From Acidobacteriaceae bacterium (lineage in GTDB: Bacteria > Acidobacteriota > Terriglobia > Terriglobales > Acidobacteriaceae), in the NCBI GenBank assembly GCA_003134995.1, contig PLDC01000011.1, positions 55,266-100,102 of the forward strand: a stretch of 44,837 bases of DNA. The letters run 5' to 3'. Under the pieces are notes generated by a model. That model was not told the DNA's origin. It was given only the letters and a program-made list of their open reading frames with translations, and did not search any database. Shown in pieces: positions 24,126 to 32,468 of this stretch (the first letter of the stretch is position 1; the number at the start of each line of letters is the position of its first letter). The translations under genes and the position numbers were made by a program.

Positions 24126-27100
24126 ATGACGCGGGCAGTTAACTTCGCTTTTCTTGCGTTAATCGCGGCCTGCCTGCACCCGGTCGAAGCACTGGCGCAA
24201 GGCGAGACCACGAGCGCCATCGTTGGCGAAGTAAAGGATGCGACTAGCGCCGTCGTTCCGGGCGCCACGGTGACGATCACCAATCACGAAACCGGCCTAA
24301 AGCGCAGCGCCACAACCGATGTCGCAGGCCGCTTCAACTTCCCACAACTAAAACCCGGCGCTTACTTGGTCAAAGTAGAGGCTCCCGGCTTCGAACCGCA
24401 GCAGAATAATAATGTCATCGCGGGTCTTGGCCAGAAGCAAAATGCGGATTTCACGCTCAAGATCGCCCGATCCAATGAGGTGGTCGAGGTAAACAGCGAG
24501 GCTCCACTCATCAACCCCGAAAACGCCAATACTTCTACCACCTTGAGTGCGACAACGCTGGAGAACCTCCCCAATCCCGGCGGTGACCTAACCTACCCTT
24601 TACAGTTTTCTCCCGGTGCACAAATCAACACGGCCGGCAGCAGCAACGATTTCGTCGGCGGCTCCAATGGGTACGGCAACGTGGAATTCAACGGCCTGCC
24701 CGCCCTTTCCAACGGCTACATCGTTGACGGCCTCGAAACCAACGACCCGCTCACCAATCTCAACAGCGGCCTTTCCACCAACCTCGTTCTTGGACTGAAT
24801 TCGATTTCAGAAGTGACCGTCAACACCCTTTCCTATTCCGTAGACCAAGGCCGCTATGGAGCGTCCCAGGTCGACTACGTAACCAAATCCGGCACCAATC
24901 AGTTTCACGGAAATCTCTACGAATTGTGGAATGGCGCGCTGCTCAATGCAGCGGACTACTTCACCAATGCGACGCCAGGGAATCACAAGCCCGGATCAAC
25001 CGTGAATCACTTCGGCGGCAGCGTGGGCGGACCGATTCTGCACAACAAGCTATTTTTCTTCTTTGACAGCGAGTGGGTGCGCATCGCGCTGCCCATCGTC
25101 ACCCCGACCATTGTTCCCAGTGCGCCATTCCAACAGTATGTCTTACAGCAACTCCCGACGCAGCAGGTCCCGTTCTATCAACAGATGTTCTCCCTCTATA
25201 CCAGCACCAGCGGCACGCCCACAGCGATTCTCGGCTGTCCGCTCGCCGCGGGAAACGGTTGCGCCAACCGGCAAAGTGTTTCGCACTCCAGTGACGACCA
25301 CGAGCAGGTGCAGACGGCGCGCGTCGACTACAATATCAACCAGAAGGATACGACTTGGTTTCGCTTTCAGTCGGATACCGGGCTGCAAGCCGCGTGGACG
25401 GATCCGATCAACCCGTTGTTCGACGCATTTTCACCGCAGCCTCTCTATTCGTTCGCGGCAGGGCACACCCACGTTTTCTCACAAAATCTGGTGAACTACT
25501 TCAATCCCGCATTCTCCTGGTATGAAAGCCTGTTCGGGCCAGCCAACTTTCAGAAGACGCTTGCCGCTTTCCCCCTCGTATTGCAAGGCACTGGTGCCAA
25601 CCCGTTCACGCCCATCGGAGGACTCGATAACACTTGGGTTCAAGGCCGCCGCGCCTCGCGGTTCTTCATCAACGACAACCTCGCCTGGAGTCATGGCGCC
25701 CACGAACTACGCTTCGGAACCAACACCCGTATCCTCCGCCTGAACGACTACGACTTCGGAGAAGGCACGGTTCCCACCGTCACCTACGCGAACTTACAGC
25801 AGTTTATCGATGGAGTAGCCAACACCGCTTCGCAAACATTCCCTTCGAACTCAAACGAGCCCTTCAACTTTCTCAATCTCGATCTCTACGCGCAAGACAC
25901 CTGGAAAGTGACTCGCAAGCTAACTTGGACCTTCGGCCTGCGCGACACCTTCAACTCCAATCCGCTGAATCCGCATGATCAGGTCGCCCGTCTCACCGGC
26001 TCTTTCAGTTCCATCTCGCACAACGTCAATCAACCGCTGAGCACCGCGATCCAAACACATCTAGGCAATCTGTTTTCGTCTACACCAATGGCGATCCTGC
26101 AGCCGAGAACGGCGATTGCGTGGCAATTCGAGCCGAAATCCGTACTCCGCACCGGCTTCGGGATCTTCAGTGACATCTTGCCCGGCAGCGTTTCCGATCT
26201 GATCGGCACAAATCCTCCCTACGACAAAACCTTTCAAGGGGGACTTCTCGGCACGGTAGGCGGCACAGCAATCGCACCCAATGCAACCAACAGCGCAGTC
26301 GACGCAACCGTCGCCGCAAATCAGATTTTTACCTCAGGATTTTCCCAGGGCCAGCTCTCATGCGCATCTCCACAGGCCAATCCCGCAACCTGTCTTCCCC
26401 CGGTGGAGATGACGGCAGTACCAGACGGCAAACTCCATGCACCGTATTTCATGGAGTGGAGCCTGGGAATCGAACATCAACTCGGATCGACAGCCAGCTT
26501 GCAGGCGCGATACGTCGGCACGCGCGCCGTGAACCAGCCCTATTCAACCCAGGTCAACGGCTATCAAACTGTGTGCCAGGGATGTTTCGCGCCGTTCCCC
26601 TACCTGCAGCCGGCCGACCCACGCTTCGGCGCAGTCACGCAGTTCTCCACCGGCGCGAACAGTCACTACAACGGCCTTCAACTCACTGCCATGAAACGTC
26701 TCAGCCACGGCCTGCAAGGGCAACTCAACTACACCTTCAGCCGTTGCATGGATACAGTTTCAAACGGCGGCTTTCTGCAATTCTCCGCTGGAGGAATTCT
26801 TTCGCCTCTGCCGGGAGAACTAGCCCGCGACTACGGTCCCTGCGACTACGACATCCGGCACAATCTCAACGGGCAATACGTGTATCAGTTGCCGGTAAAA
26901 GTTCGCGATCATTCTCTGGGCTACGCGCTGAACGGCTGGCAGATTTCTGGAACCGTGTTTTGGCACAGCGGTGTGCCGTTCTCGGTCTTGAGCACGCCCT
27001 ATTCGTCTGTCAATTCAATTACCGGGCAGCAAGAAGGAATTGTCCAGGGCAGCGGACCTGAGTTCGCCAGCGTCGTTCCCGGCGTCCCGCTCTATAATCA

Positions 27101-27536
27101 TCATCCGATTCCAGGCGTAACCCAGCCGGGAACACTGCAGCGGCTTAATCCCAACGCGTTCGTATCCACCGTTGATCCCAGCACCGGGCAGTGCTACGGC
27201 GGCGACAGCCCGCAGAACTGCCAATTCGGAAATCTAGGCCGCAACTCGCTGCGCGGTCCGGATTTTCTCTGGAGCGACTTCTACCTGACAAAATGGTTCC
27301 CTTTAACCGAGCACATAAAGCTGCGTTTTGAATCTCAGTTCTTCAATGTCTTCAATCATCCGAATTTCGCGCTTCCCAGCGTGGTGCAGGCGGGAATTCC
27401 TGGAAATCCCTCCACCCAAACCGGATTCGGCGCGTTGACTTCCACAACGTCTCCGCCGACCGGCCTGCTAGGCGTGGGTTTAGGCGGCGACAGCACTCCG
27501 CGCATGATCGCCTTTCAAGCGCGGTTGGAGTTCTGA
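24126..27536 (+). CDS. Oar-like TonB-dependent receptor with N-terminal carboxypeptidase-regulatory domain
   Basis: A 1136-residue outer-membrane protein. A signal peptide (MTRAVNFAFLALIAACLHPVEALAQ) is followed by a CarboxypepD_reg-like beta-sandwich (about 28-110: IVGEVKDATSAVVPGATVTITNHETGL ... GRFNFPQLKPGAYLVKVEAPGF). A plug region (about 115-240, NGLPALSNGYIVDGLETNDP, TVNTLSYSVDQGRYGASQVDYVTKSGTNQFHG) and a long beta-barrel ending in the outer-membrane signature ARLEF come next. Such receptors are greatly expanded in Acidobacteriota and are thought to take up large polymers or bind surfaces. ATG at 24126 follows GAGG; an upstream GTG at 24102 lacks support. It sits between two GloVer genes. 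Confidence 0.93.
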   Translation: MTRAVNFAFLALIAACLHPVEALAQGETTSAIVGEVKDATSAVVPGATVTITNHETGLKRSATTDVAGRFNFPQLKPGAYLVKVEAPGFEPQQNNNVIAGLGQKQNADFTLKIARSNEVVEVNSEAPLINPENANTSTTLSATTLENLPNPGGDLTYPLQFSPGAQINTAGSSNDFVGGSNGYGNVEFNGLPALSNGYIVDGLETNDPLTNLNSGLSTNLVLGLNSISEVTVNTLSYSVDQGRYGASQVDYVTKSGTNQFHGNLYELWNGALLNAADYFTNATPGNHKPGSTVNHFGGSVGGPILHNKLFFFFDSEWVRIALPIVTPTIVPSAPFQQYVLQQLPTQQVPFYQQMFSLYTSTSGTPTAILGCPLAAGNGCANRQSVSHSSDDHEQVQTARVDYNINQKDTTWFRFQSDTGLQAAWTDPINPLFDAFSPQPLYSFAAGHTHVFSQNLVNYFNPAFSWYESLFGPANFQKTLAAFPLVLQGTGANPFTPIGGLDNTWVQGRRASRFFINDNLAWSHGAHELRFGTNTRILRLNDYDFGEGTVPTVTYANLQQFIDGVANTASQTFPSNSNEPFNFLNLDLYAQDTWKVTRKLTWTFGLRDTFNSNPLNPHDQVARLTGSFSSISHNVNQPLSTAIQTHLGNLFSSTPMAILQPRTAIAWQFEPKSVLRTGFGIFSDILPGSVSDLIGTNPPYDKTFQGGLLGTVGGTAIAPNATNSAVDATVAANQIFTSGFSQGQLSCASPQANPATCLPPVEMTAVPDGKLHAPYFMEWSLGIEHQLGSTASLQARYVGTRAVNQPYSTQVNGYQTVCQGCFAPFPYLQPADPRFGAVTQFSTGANSHYNGLQLTAMKRLSHGLQGQLNYTFSRCMDTVSNGGFLQFSAGGILSPLPGELARDYGPCDYDIRHNLNGQYVYQLPVKVRDHSLGYALNGWQISGTVFWHSGVPFSVLSTPYSSVNSITGQQEGIVQGSGPEFASVVPGVPLYNHHPIPGVTQPGTLQRLNPNAFVSTVDPSTGQCYGGDSPQNCQFGNLGRNSLRGPDFLWSDFYLTKWFPLTEHIKLRFESQFFNVFNHPNFALPSVVQAGIPGNPSTQTGFGALTSTTSPPTGLLGVGLGGDSTPRMIAFQARLEF

Positions 27537-28013
27537 ACATTCAAAGGCGGGTGGGACTCCTTGGCGTGACCAAAAATTGACCGGGAAGGGCACGACTTTC
27601 AGTCGTGCCGCAAAGCCCCCAAGCTTCTGTCATTCCGACCGAAGCCGGAGCGACAGCGACGGCGAAGCGGAGGAACCTGCTGGTTGGCGGGTGGCTCAGG
27701 CTTTTGGGTGGCTGGCATCAGAAACAATGAGGGTGGCCCGTCCTTGCGTTCTTTGCAAGAGCCTGCCCTGAGCGGAGCCGAAGGGGCGGGAGTCGGAAAT
27801 GTCTGCACAGGAGCGGATTCACGCGCGATGCCGCCAGTAGCGAGAGGGCGCGTGGATCGATTTATCGCCACGGCAAGCGTGATCGTAGTTTTGTCGGTAA
27901 TTCTTATTACTAAGCGCGAAGGTAAAAGAAAAAGCCGCAGCTTCCGAACTTACAACGGCGGAAGCTACGGTCGATTAACCGATAACCAACTCGTTATAAC
28001 TCGCGCCCGGCTC
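27537..28013. other. Repeat-rich intergenic region
   Basis: No convincing gene. It contains a hairpin with GGCACGACTTTCAGTCGTGCC (27580-27600), a CATTCCGACCGAAGCCGG block near 27632 that recurs at 29829, a GTGGCCCGTCCTTGCGTTCTTTGCAAG hairpin (27734-27761) followed by CCTGCCCTGAGC, which recurs near 31411, and a terminator at its right end. These are dispersed repeats and the frames through them look spurious. Confidence 0.7.
27921..27971 (-). terminator. Intrinsic terminator of the GloVer gene
   Basis: Read on the minus strand, GGAAGCTACGG (27960-27970) pairs with CCGCAGCTTCC (27935-27945) with one mismatch, and is followed by a T-rich tract (TTTTTCTTTTACC). It lies about 45 bp after the stop of the gene at 28014. 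Confidence 0.72.
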
Positions 28014-29330
28014 CTACGGAGTTATCTCATACAAGACTCCGAAGCCGTTCGCTCCACCATCCGTAGCTGCGCCATAAAGATTGCCGCTGCTATCGCGCAC
28101 GAGGCCGGGCCAGATATTGGAACCATCGGCTCCTCCGGTGAAATCGTGCAGATCGTGGAACGTCCATACACCGCTGGATTTCGCCAACTCAAAAGCCATC
28201 CCGAGTCCGAACGCGCCGTTATTGTATGTCGTGCCGTATAGATTTCCGTCACCATCCGTGATCAGCGGCGCGTATGAGCCGGGGCAAGAGATGCATTGAC
28301 CGTTGGGCCCGGCTCCCGAGCCGGCAAAAGAATAGAGGAGATGAAACGTCCACCCGCCTCCACTCGCCGGAGAAAGTTCATAGATGGTTCCACCGCCGCC
28401 CGATCCCGCATATGCGGTAGCGCCAAACAAATTTCCCGCTCTGTCCATGAGCAGTCCGGAATACGGCGCGCCACCGTCTGCGCCTCCCCTGAAGTCATAA
28501 ATAATGGTTTCAGTCCAGCCAGAGCCCGAGGGGCTCAACTCATACACAACGCCGCAACCAGAATATCCCTGCGTAATGCAACCGCTGCTCGTACCTCCGG
28601 CGAGCGCAGTTCCGTACATGTTGCCCGCGGCATCGAAGATCACACCCGACGCGGGTTCCGCGCCGTCGCTGCCGGAACCAAAATCCCACGTCACCGTCTC
28701 CGTCCACGGTCCGCCTCCTGAAGTCGGCGTCAACTTAAACGACGTGCCGCAGGCGTAGCCGTAAATGCAGCTGCCATAGGCGCCGCCTTGAAAGGTTGTG
28801 CTGTAGAAATCGCCGCCATGCTGCGCAACCGGTTGCAAGCCATAAGGCGCTATGCCATCCAGTCCGCCGGTAAAGCGATAGAGCACGCGTTCGGTTCGCG
28901 GCGACGGAGTCAGTTCGTATACCGTGCCGCATCCATCGTATTGGGGAAGGCCGCGGCAGCTCTTGCCTCCAGCTTGTGTCTCACCGATCAACGTGCCATT
29001 TGCAGCGAGATAAACTCCCGTCGGACCAGCTCCATCGTTTGCCGGAAACCCCAGAAAGCTATAAAGCGTGTTAAACGTCCAGCCCGAACCGCTGGGTGAG
29101 AGTTCGTAAGTAGTGCCGTACCCAGCGCCACCGGTGAAGGCCGATCCGTAAAGATTTCCGGCCGGGTCAATCGCCAGCCCGCCAACCGGATCGCCGCCAT
29201 CCGTGCCGCCGGTAAAGTTGTAAATCACGTTAAAGGTTTGCGCGGACATAGATGCCGCAGCGAACAAGAACAAGCCCGCAGCAAAAATCGTAGTCAGTTT
29301 GCGGACAGGCGTGAGAGCCCAGCAAGTCAT
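28014..29330 (-). CDS. GloVer-repeat secreted protein, full length
   Basis: A 438-residue exported protein. A signal peptide (KLTTIFAAGLFLFAAASMSAQ) leads into about seven repeats of the TIGR03803 type: GNLYGSAFTGG, GTLIGETQAGG, GDFYSTTFQGG, GNMYGTALAGG, GNLFGATAYAG, GNLYGTTYNNG and GNLYGAATDGG, separated by YELSPSGSGWT- and LYSFxGxxDGxxP-like stretches. These short Gly-rich repeats probably build a beta-propeller-like surface protein of unknown role. It is convergent with the TonB receptor across a repeat-rich gap and ends before an intrinsic terminator. Its relative at 23240 is truncated. Confidence 0.9.
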   Translation of the reverse strand: MTCWALTPVRKLTTIFAAGLFLFAAASMSAQTFNVIYNFTGGTDGGDPVGGLAIDPAGNLYGSAFTGGAGYGTTYELSPSGSGWTFNTLYSFLGFPANDGAGPTGVYLAANGTLIGETQAGGKSCRGLPQYDGCGTVYELTPSPRTERVLYRFTGGLDGIAPYGLQPVAQHGGDFYSTTFQGGAYGSCIYGYACGTSFKLTPTSGGGPWTETVTWDFGSGSDGAEPASGVIFDAAGNMYGTALAGGTSSGCITQGYSGCGVVYELSPSGSGWTETIIYDFRGGADGGAPYSGLLMDRAGNLFGATAYAGSGGGGTIYELSPASGGGWTFHLLYSFAGSGAGPNGQCISCPGSYAPLITDGDGNLYGTTYNNGAFGLGMAFELAKSSGVWTFHDLHDFTGGADGSNIWPGLVRDSSGNLYGAATDGGANGFGVLYEITP

Positions 29331-29951
29331 AAGTTGTCTCGTAATAGAATCGATTTCGATCGGGGCCCACAGTCAGAGTCAGGCTGTTTTGTTGTTTGGG
29401 GAGGAGACCAAAATATACAGCGATTCCTTCGCTTAACGGAAAACTTGTGCGCTCAGCAGATATGTCAGCGAAGGCCTTTGACACTGACCGTGCATCAAGC
29501 AGCACCGTGGAAGAGCGGCCGCTTCAGCGCCGCGTAAAGCCCAAAGCCAAACAGGGATTCAGAGTGTGCGTGAGAACTAGGTTCGCGCTCTCGCGGTGGA
29601 ATGAAATTCCGCGGTTCAGCCGCGAAGCGGCGCCAGAATGCAGCCCACGGCGCAAGCCGTGGGCAAAATGTGGGAAGTGAGCAAGCCCCGTAGGGGCGGA
29701 AGATCAGTTCTCACGCACACCCTTTAGCCCCAGTGTGACTGCCCGTCCTTCGCGTACTCTGCGCGACATCTCACAGAGCGCGTGCTCAATCGTAGCGTCA
29801 GCCGCCGCCACCGACCAAAACGTTTTGTCATTCCGACTGAAGCCGGACCCTGAGCGAAGCCGAAGGGGACGGCGAAACGGAGGAACCTGCTGTGTCCCCC
29901 AGCAGCAGCAAAATCTCTGCTTTTTGCTTGTGAAGCCAAGATCCCAACCCC
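29331..29951. other. Repeat-rich intergenic region upstream of endonuclease unit
   Basis: No convincing gene. It holds a GCACCGTGGAAGAGCGGC-type block (29503-29540) that recurs at 30943-30980 and runs into CTTCAGCGCCGCGTAAAGCCC in both. A CCGCGGTTCAGCCGCGAAGCGG-like palindrome (29610-29632), a CACGGCGCAAGCCGTGGG hairpin (29645-29664) and the CATTCCGACTGAAGCCGG block (29829 onward) shared with 27632 also lie here. Confidence 0.7.
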
Positions 29952-30008
29952 TGTCAATAGCCAAATTCCCCCAATCCCCCTATCTGCGGCAAACAAAGGA
30001 AATATAAA
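29952..30008. repeat. Uninterrupted copy of the 57-bp unit interrupted by the transposon
   Basis: Fifty-seven bp identical to 20340-20396, running on without interruption into AATATAAATTCCC and the endonuclease leader. It is the empty-site reference for the insertion at 20397-22578. Confidence 0.9.
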
Positions 30009-30042
30009 TTCCCATTTGCCCTGAATACTGTGCAATTTAGCC

Positions 30043-30061
30043 TATAGCGATATGCTATAAT
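30043..30061 (+). promoter_or_regulatory. Extended -10 promoter with overlapping palindrome, copy B
   Basis: TGCTATAAT (30053-30061) is an extended -10. The inverted repeat TATAGC / GCTATA (30043-30048 and 30054-30059) overlaps it and could be an operator. Copy A has the same site with a slightly longer palindrome. Confidence 0.6.
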
Positions 30062-30093
30062 GAAATTCCGAGAGGAAAAAACTCGAGCAAAAG

Positions 30094-30132
30094 AAAGGCG
30101 TAGCCCACCGGCTGCGCCTTTTGTGTTTTACA
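30094..30132 (+). terminator. Terminator-like hairpin in the endonuclease leader
   Basis: A 12-bp stem (30094-30105 with 30110-30121, one G-U pair) with a 4-base loop, followed by TTGTGTTTTA. It lies between the promoter and the ribosome-binding site, so it may act as an attenuator. Upstream TTCGAG/CTCGAG-like arms could form a competing structure. Confidence 0.6.
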
Positions 30133-30194
30133 CGGGACCCGTTTTAACAGAATCGTCAGAAGAACACGTCACAAGAATTGGTTTAGGAGGGAAT

Positions 30195-30713
30195 ATGAGG
30201 CTAGGCAAAAAGCTTTTCGAAAATTTCAGCCGCCGCGGCGAGTGGGTCGAACTCCTCTTCATGACCGTCGCCGCCGGACTAGGCTTCAACGTGGCCAAGC
30301 CCTGGGGAGAATCCGGCCGCTACGACGTCGCCACCGAACACGAAGGCATCTTCCACCGCATCCAGGTCAAATCCACCGAGATGTGGCTCGGCACCTGTTA
30401 CCTCTGCCAGCTCTACGCCTACGGCGAGCGCCCCTACACCGCCAAAGAAATCGACTTCTACGCCATCTACGTCCTGCCCGCCGACACCTGGTACATCTTC
30501 CCAGTCAAAGCCCTGACCGGCAAGCGCACCATAGCCCTAACCCCACACCTAAAAGGACACAAATACGAACCCTACATGGAAAACTGGACCCAACTAACCA
30601 AGCCCCACCCCCAACCAAAAAAGTCCACCAAGCCATCCAAAGACGACCGTCGCACGGCAATGTCCACCCTAACCAGCCGAATCCTAAAAAGACTAGAATC
30701 CCGCACCTGCTAA
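30195..30713 (+). CDS. PD-(D/E)XK endonuclease (PDDEXK_5-like, group I intron-associated type)
   Basis: A 172-residue protein, intact. The core reads GEWVELLFMTVAAGLGF (helix with E16 and E19), then RYDVATE (D44), and HRIQVKST (Q57-x-K59), the D...(D/E/Q)xK arrangement of small group I intron-associated PD-(D/E)XK proteins. The C-terminal 45 residues are Lys/Arg/Pro-rich. It probably cuts DNA, and relatives behave as mobile or homing endonucleases; no intron is visible here. AGGAGG at 30185-30190 fixes the ATG at 30195; a longer frame from 30060 would read through the promoter and hairpin. A decayed copy with the same leader lies at 22770-23019. Confidence 0.82.
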   Translation: MRLGKKLFENFSRRGEWVELLFMTVAAGLGFNVAKPWGESGRYDVATEHEGIFHRIQVKSTEMWLGTCYLCQLYAYGERPYTAKEIDFYAIYVLPADTWYIFPVKALTGKRTIALTPHLKGHKYEPYMENWTQLTKPHPQPKKSTKPSKDDRRTAMSTLTSRILKRLESRTC

Positions 30714-31038
30714 GGGTCAAGTAGCGCCGCCGTCCCGGCGGCTGTCCGGCGGGCGTCCTCGCCCGCCGCCCCAGGGAGCCTCCTAATGGCGGCCCCGTTC
30801 AACCCACCCCCGTGGCTTTGAGCGCAGCACTTTCCAAGCAGCACAACAAAAGTGGGTACCCCATTTCCCGCGTCCGTCGCGAGAAGTGGGAACCACGAAC
30901 ACCCGCAGCGCAGGCCCTTGCAGTCGAATCGCGCATCACGCAGCACCGTGGAAGAGCGGCGCTTCAGCGCCGCGTAAAGCCCCCGAAATCGAACAGGGCT
31001 TTAGCCCCGGCCTTACTACAAATTAGATTTGAAAGGCC
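30714..31038. other. Intergenic repeats between endonuclease and RAYT remnant
   Basis: No gene seen. It contains GC-rich hairpins (GCCGCCGTCCCGGCGGC at 30726-30742, GGCGGGCGTCCTCGCCCGCC at 30751-30770), dispersed palindrome copy 3 (30851-30890) and the GCACCGTGGAAGAGCGGC block shared with 29503. Confidence 0.7.
30851..30890. repeat. Dispersed palindrome, copy 3
   Basis: GTGGGTACCCCATTTCCCGCG is followed by a short loop and CGCGAGAAGTGGG. It matches copies at 13255, 20200 and 34044 with a few substitutions. Confidence 0.8.
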
Positions 31039-31362
31039 GTGATGCAAGTGTTGAAGCCGCGCACGGCTCGCGCTTTGTTACCCAAGCGCAAACGGAGGAA
31101 CCCGCGCCAACGCACTCTGTTTGCGGACGAGCCGAAGCGCGCATTCTGGCAGGCGCGCTCCTAATGATTTCAACGTCTGGACGACGAAGAAGCGCGCGGA
31201 GAAGCTCAGGTATATGCATCGCAATCCGGTGAAGCGGGGATTGGTCGGAGCCCCCGAGGAATGGCGATGGAGCAGTTATCGTTTTATTTCCTGGACGAAG
31301 CCGGGCCGATGAGCGTGAATGAAGGCTGGACGGAAATCTCGTTTCGGAGTCGCGTGGCATGA
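31039..31362 (+). pseudogene. REP-associated tyrosine transposase (RAYT, Y1_Tnp/TnpA_REP) C-terminal remnant
   Basis: Only the C-terminal part, about 105 codons, of a RAYT-family protein survives. Frame 1 gives TLFADEPKRAFWQARS; one extra base at about 31162 shifts to DFNVWTTKKRAEKLRYMHRNPVKRGLV and EEWRWSSYRF, the RAYT C-terminal hallmark. A one-base loss near 31296 shifts again to DEAGPMSVNEGWTEISFRSRVA ending at 31362. The N-terminal half, with the HUH motif and catalytic Tyr, is missing; a stop lies just upstream at 31030. RAYT enzymes mobilise REP-like palindromes, which fits the several palindromes around it. Confidence 0.85.
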
Positions 31363-31718
31363 TCGACCCAATTGCGCAGGCATTTCGAACTCCCGCCCTT
31401 GCAAAGAACGCAAGAGCCTGCCCTGAGCAAAGGACGGTCTTTCAGACCGTCAGTACTGACAGAAGCTAAACGACTTACGCGTTAAGCTTCTGGAGAGCGA
31501 AGCCGAAGGGACGGGGCACCCACTTCTCCCGTGATGCCAACGAGAGAGAAGTACGGGCCACCCGCCCCCTTTTGCCATCGCGTTTCGCAAACCGGGCGCG
31601 TCCCGTAGGAGAATCACGCCGCACGACCCATAGCATCTGAGGAGGCAACATCTCGCACTGGGTTTTGTGCGATCCTACTGAAAGTGCCGTATTCTCTGCT
31701 AGGCGAATAAAAGGCGAA
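31363..31718. other. Intergenic repeats upstream of DUF5131 gene
   Basis: No gene seen. It contains CTTGCAAAGAACGCAAG (31397-31413), a GACGGTCTTTCAGACCGTC hairpin (31432-31450), a GCTAAACGACTTACGCGTTAAGC inverted repeat (31466-31488) and a degenerate copy of the dispersed palindrome at 31514-31562. Confidence 0.65.
31514..31562. repeat. Degenerate dispersed palindrome, copy 4
   Basis: GGGGCACCCACTTCTCCCGTGATGCC followed by GAGAGAAGTACGGGCCACCC resembles the palindrome family but has lost perfect pairing in the arms. Confidence 0.5.
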
Positions 31719-32468
31719 ATGTCGGACAAATCAAAAATCGAATGGACCGATGCGACATGGAATCCCGTCCGGGGCTGCACCAAAATTAGCCCGGGCTGCA
31801 AACATTGCTACGCAGAGGTTTTTGCAGAGAGGTTCAGAGGCGTACCCGGCCATCCATACGAGCAGGGATTCGATTTGCGCCTCGTACCTGAGAAATTAGA
31901 AGAGCCGCTGAAGTGGAAAACACCACGTTTGATTTTTGTCAATTCGATGAGCGACCTCTTCCAAGCCGGAGTGCCGGATGAGTACATCGTGAAGGTTGCG
32001 GCAGTTATGCACTCCGCGAAGTGGCACACGTTCCAGGTTCTTACCAAGCGGTCGGAGAGGATGCGCAGCCTCATCAACACCAAACTGCAATTCGCAGCAC
32101 ACTCTTCGCATATATGGTGGGGCGTGAGCGTTGAAGATCAAGAATATGGGGTGCCTCGGATAGATGAATTGCGCAACGCAAATGCCGCTGTGCGTTTCCT
32201 CTCCGTTGAACCGCTCCTGGAGGATGTGGGACTCCTTAACCTCTCAGGCATCCATTGGGTCATCGTTGGCGGAGAGAGCGGGCCGGGTGCGAGACCTATG
32301 CGCAAAGAGTGGGTGCTTTCCATCAAGAAGCAGTGCAGAGAAAAAGGCGTTCCGTTTTTTTTTAAGCAATGGGGCGGCGTCAGGAAAGCAAAGAACGGGC
32401 GAGAATTGAACGGGCGCACCTACGACCAAATGCCGCGCTTGTCGCTCACTGCAACGCTCGGAACCTAG
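31719..32468 (+). CDS. Three-Cys-motif protein of DUF5131 (phage Gp37/Gp68-like), radical-SAM-like
   Basis: A 249-residue protein opening MSDKSKIEWTDATWNPVRGC. The three-cysteine motif is C20-x6-C27-x2-C30 (GCTKISPGCKHCYAE), not the canonical CxxxCxxC of radical SAM enzymes but probably also a [4Fe-4S] site. Further family blocks are LIFVNSMSDLFQ, FQVLTKRSERM, IHWVIVGGESGPGARPM and FFFKQWGG. Members occur in phages and mobile regions; the reaction is unknown. ATG at 31719 is chosen because the family starts there. It converges on tcmP, and the two stop codons share the four bases CTAG (32465-32468). The constant company of this partner family is the basis for treating them as one system. Confidence 0.9.
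   Translation: MSDKSKIEWTDATWNPVRGCTKISPGCKHCYAEVFAERFRGVPGHPYEQGFDLRLVPEKLEEPLKWKTPRLIFVNSMSDLFQAGVPDEYIVKVAAVMHSAKWHTFQVLTKRSERMRSLINTKLQFAAHSSHIWWGVSVEDQEYGVPRIDELRNANAAVRFLSVEPLLEDVGLLNLSGIHWVIVGGESGPGARPMRKEWVLSIKKQCREKGVPFFFKQWGGVRKAKNGRELNGRTYDQMPRLSLTATLGT

Noticed and set aside
27684..28241. Plus-strand reading frame opposite the GloVer gene end
   Set aside because: It runs through repeats and a terminator, then antisense to a clear gene, with no protein-like features.
30060..30194. N-terminal extension of the intact endonuclease
   Set aside because: It reads through the -10, hairpin and ribosome-binding site; the decayed copy shows the leader is non-coding.
30195..30713. Group I intron host for the PD-(D/E)XK gene
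   Set aside because: No intron-like core or interrupted gene was seen around either copy; the gene looks free-standing.
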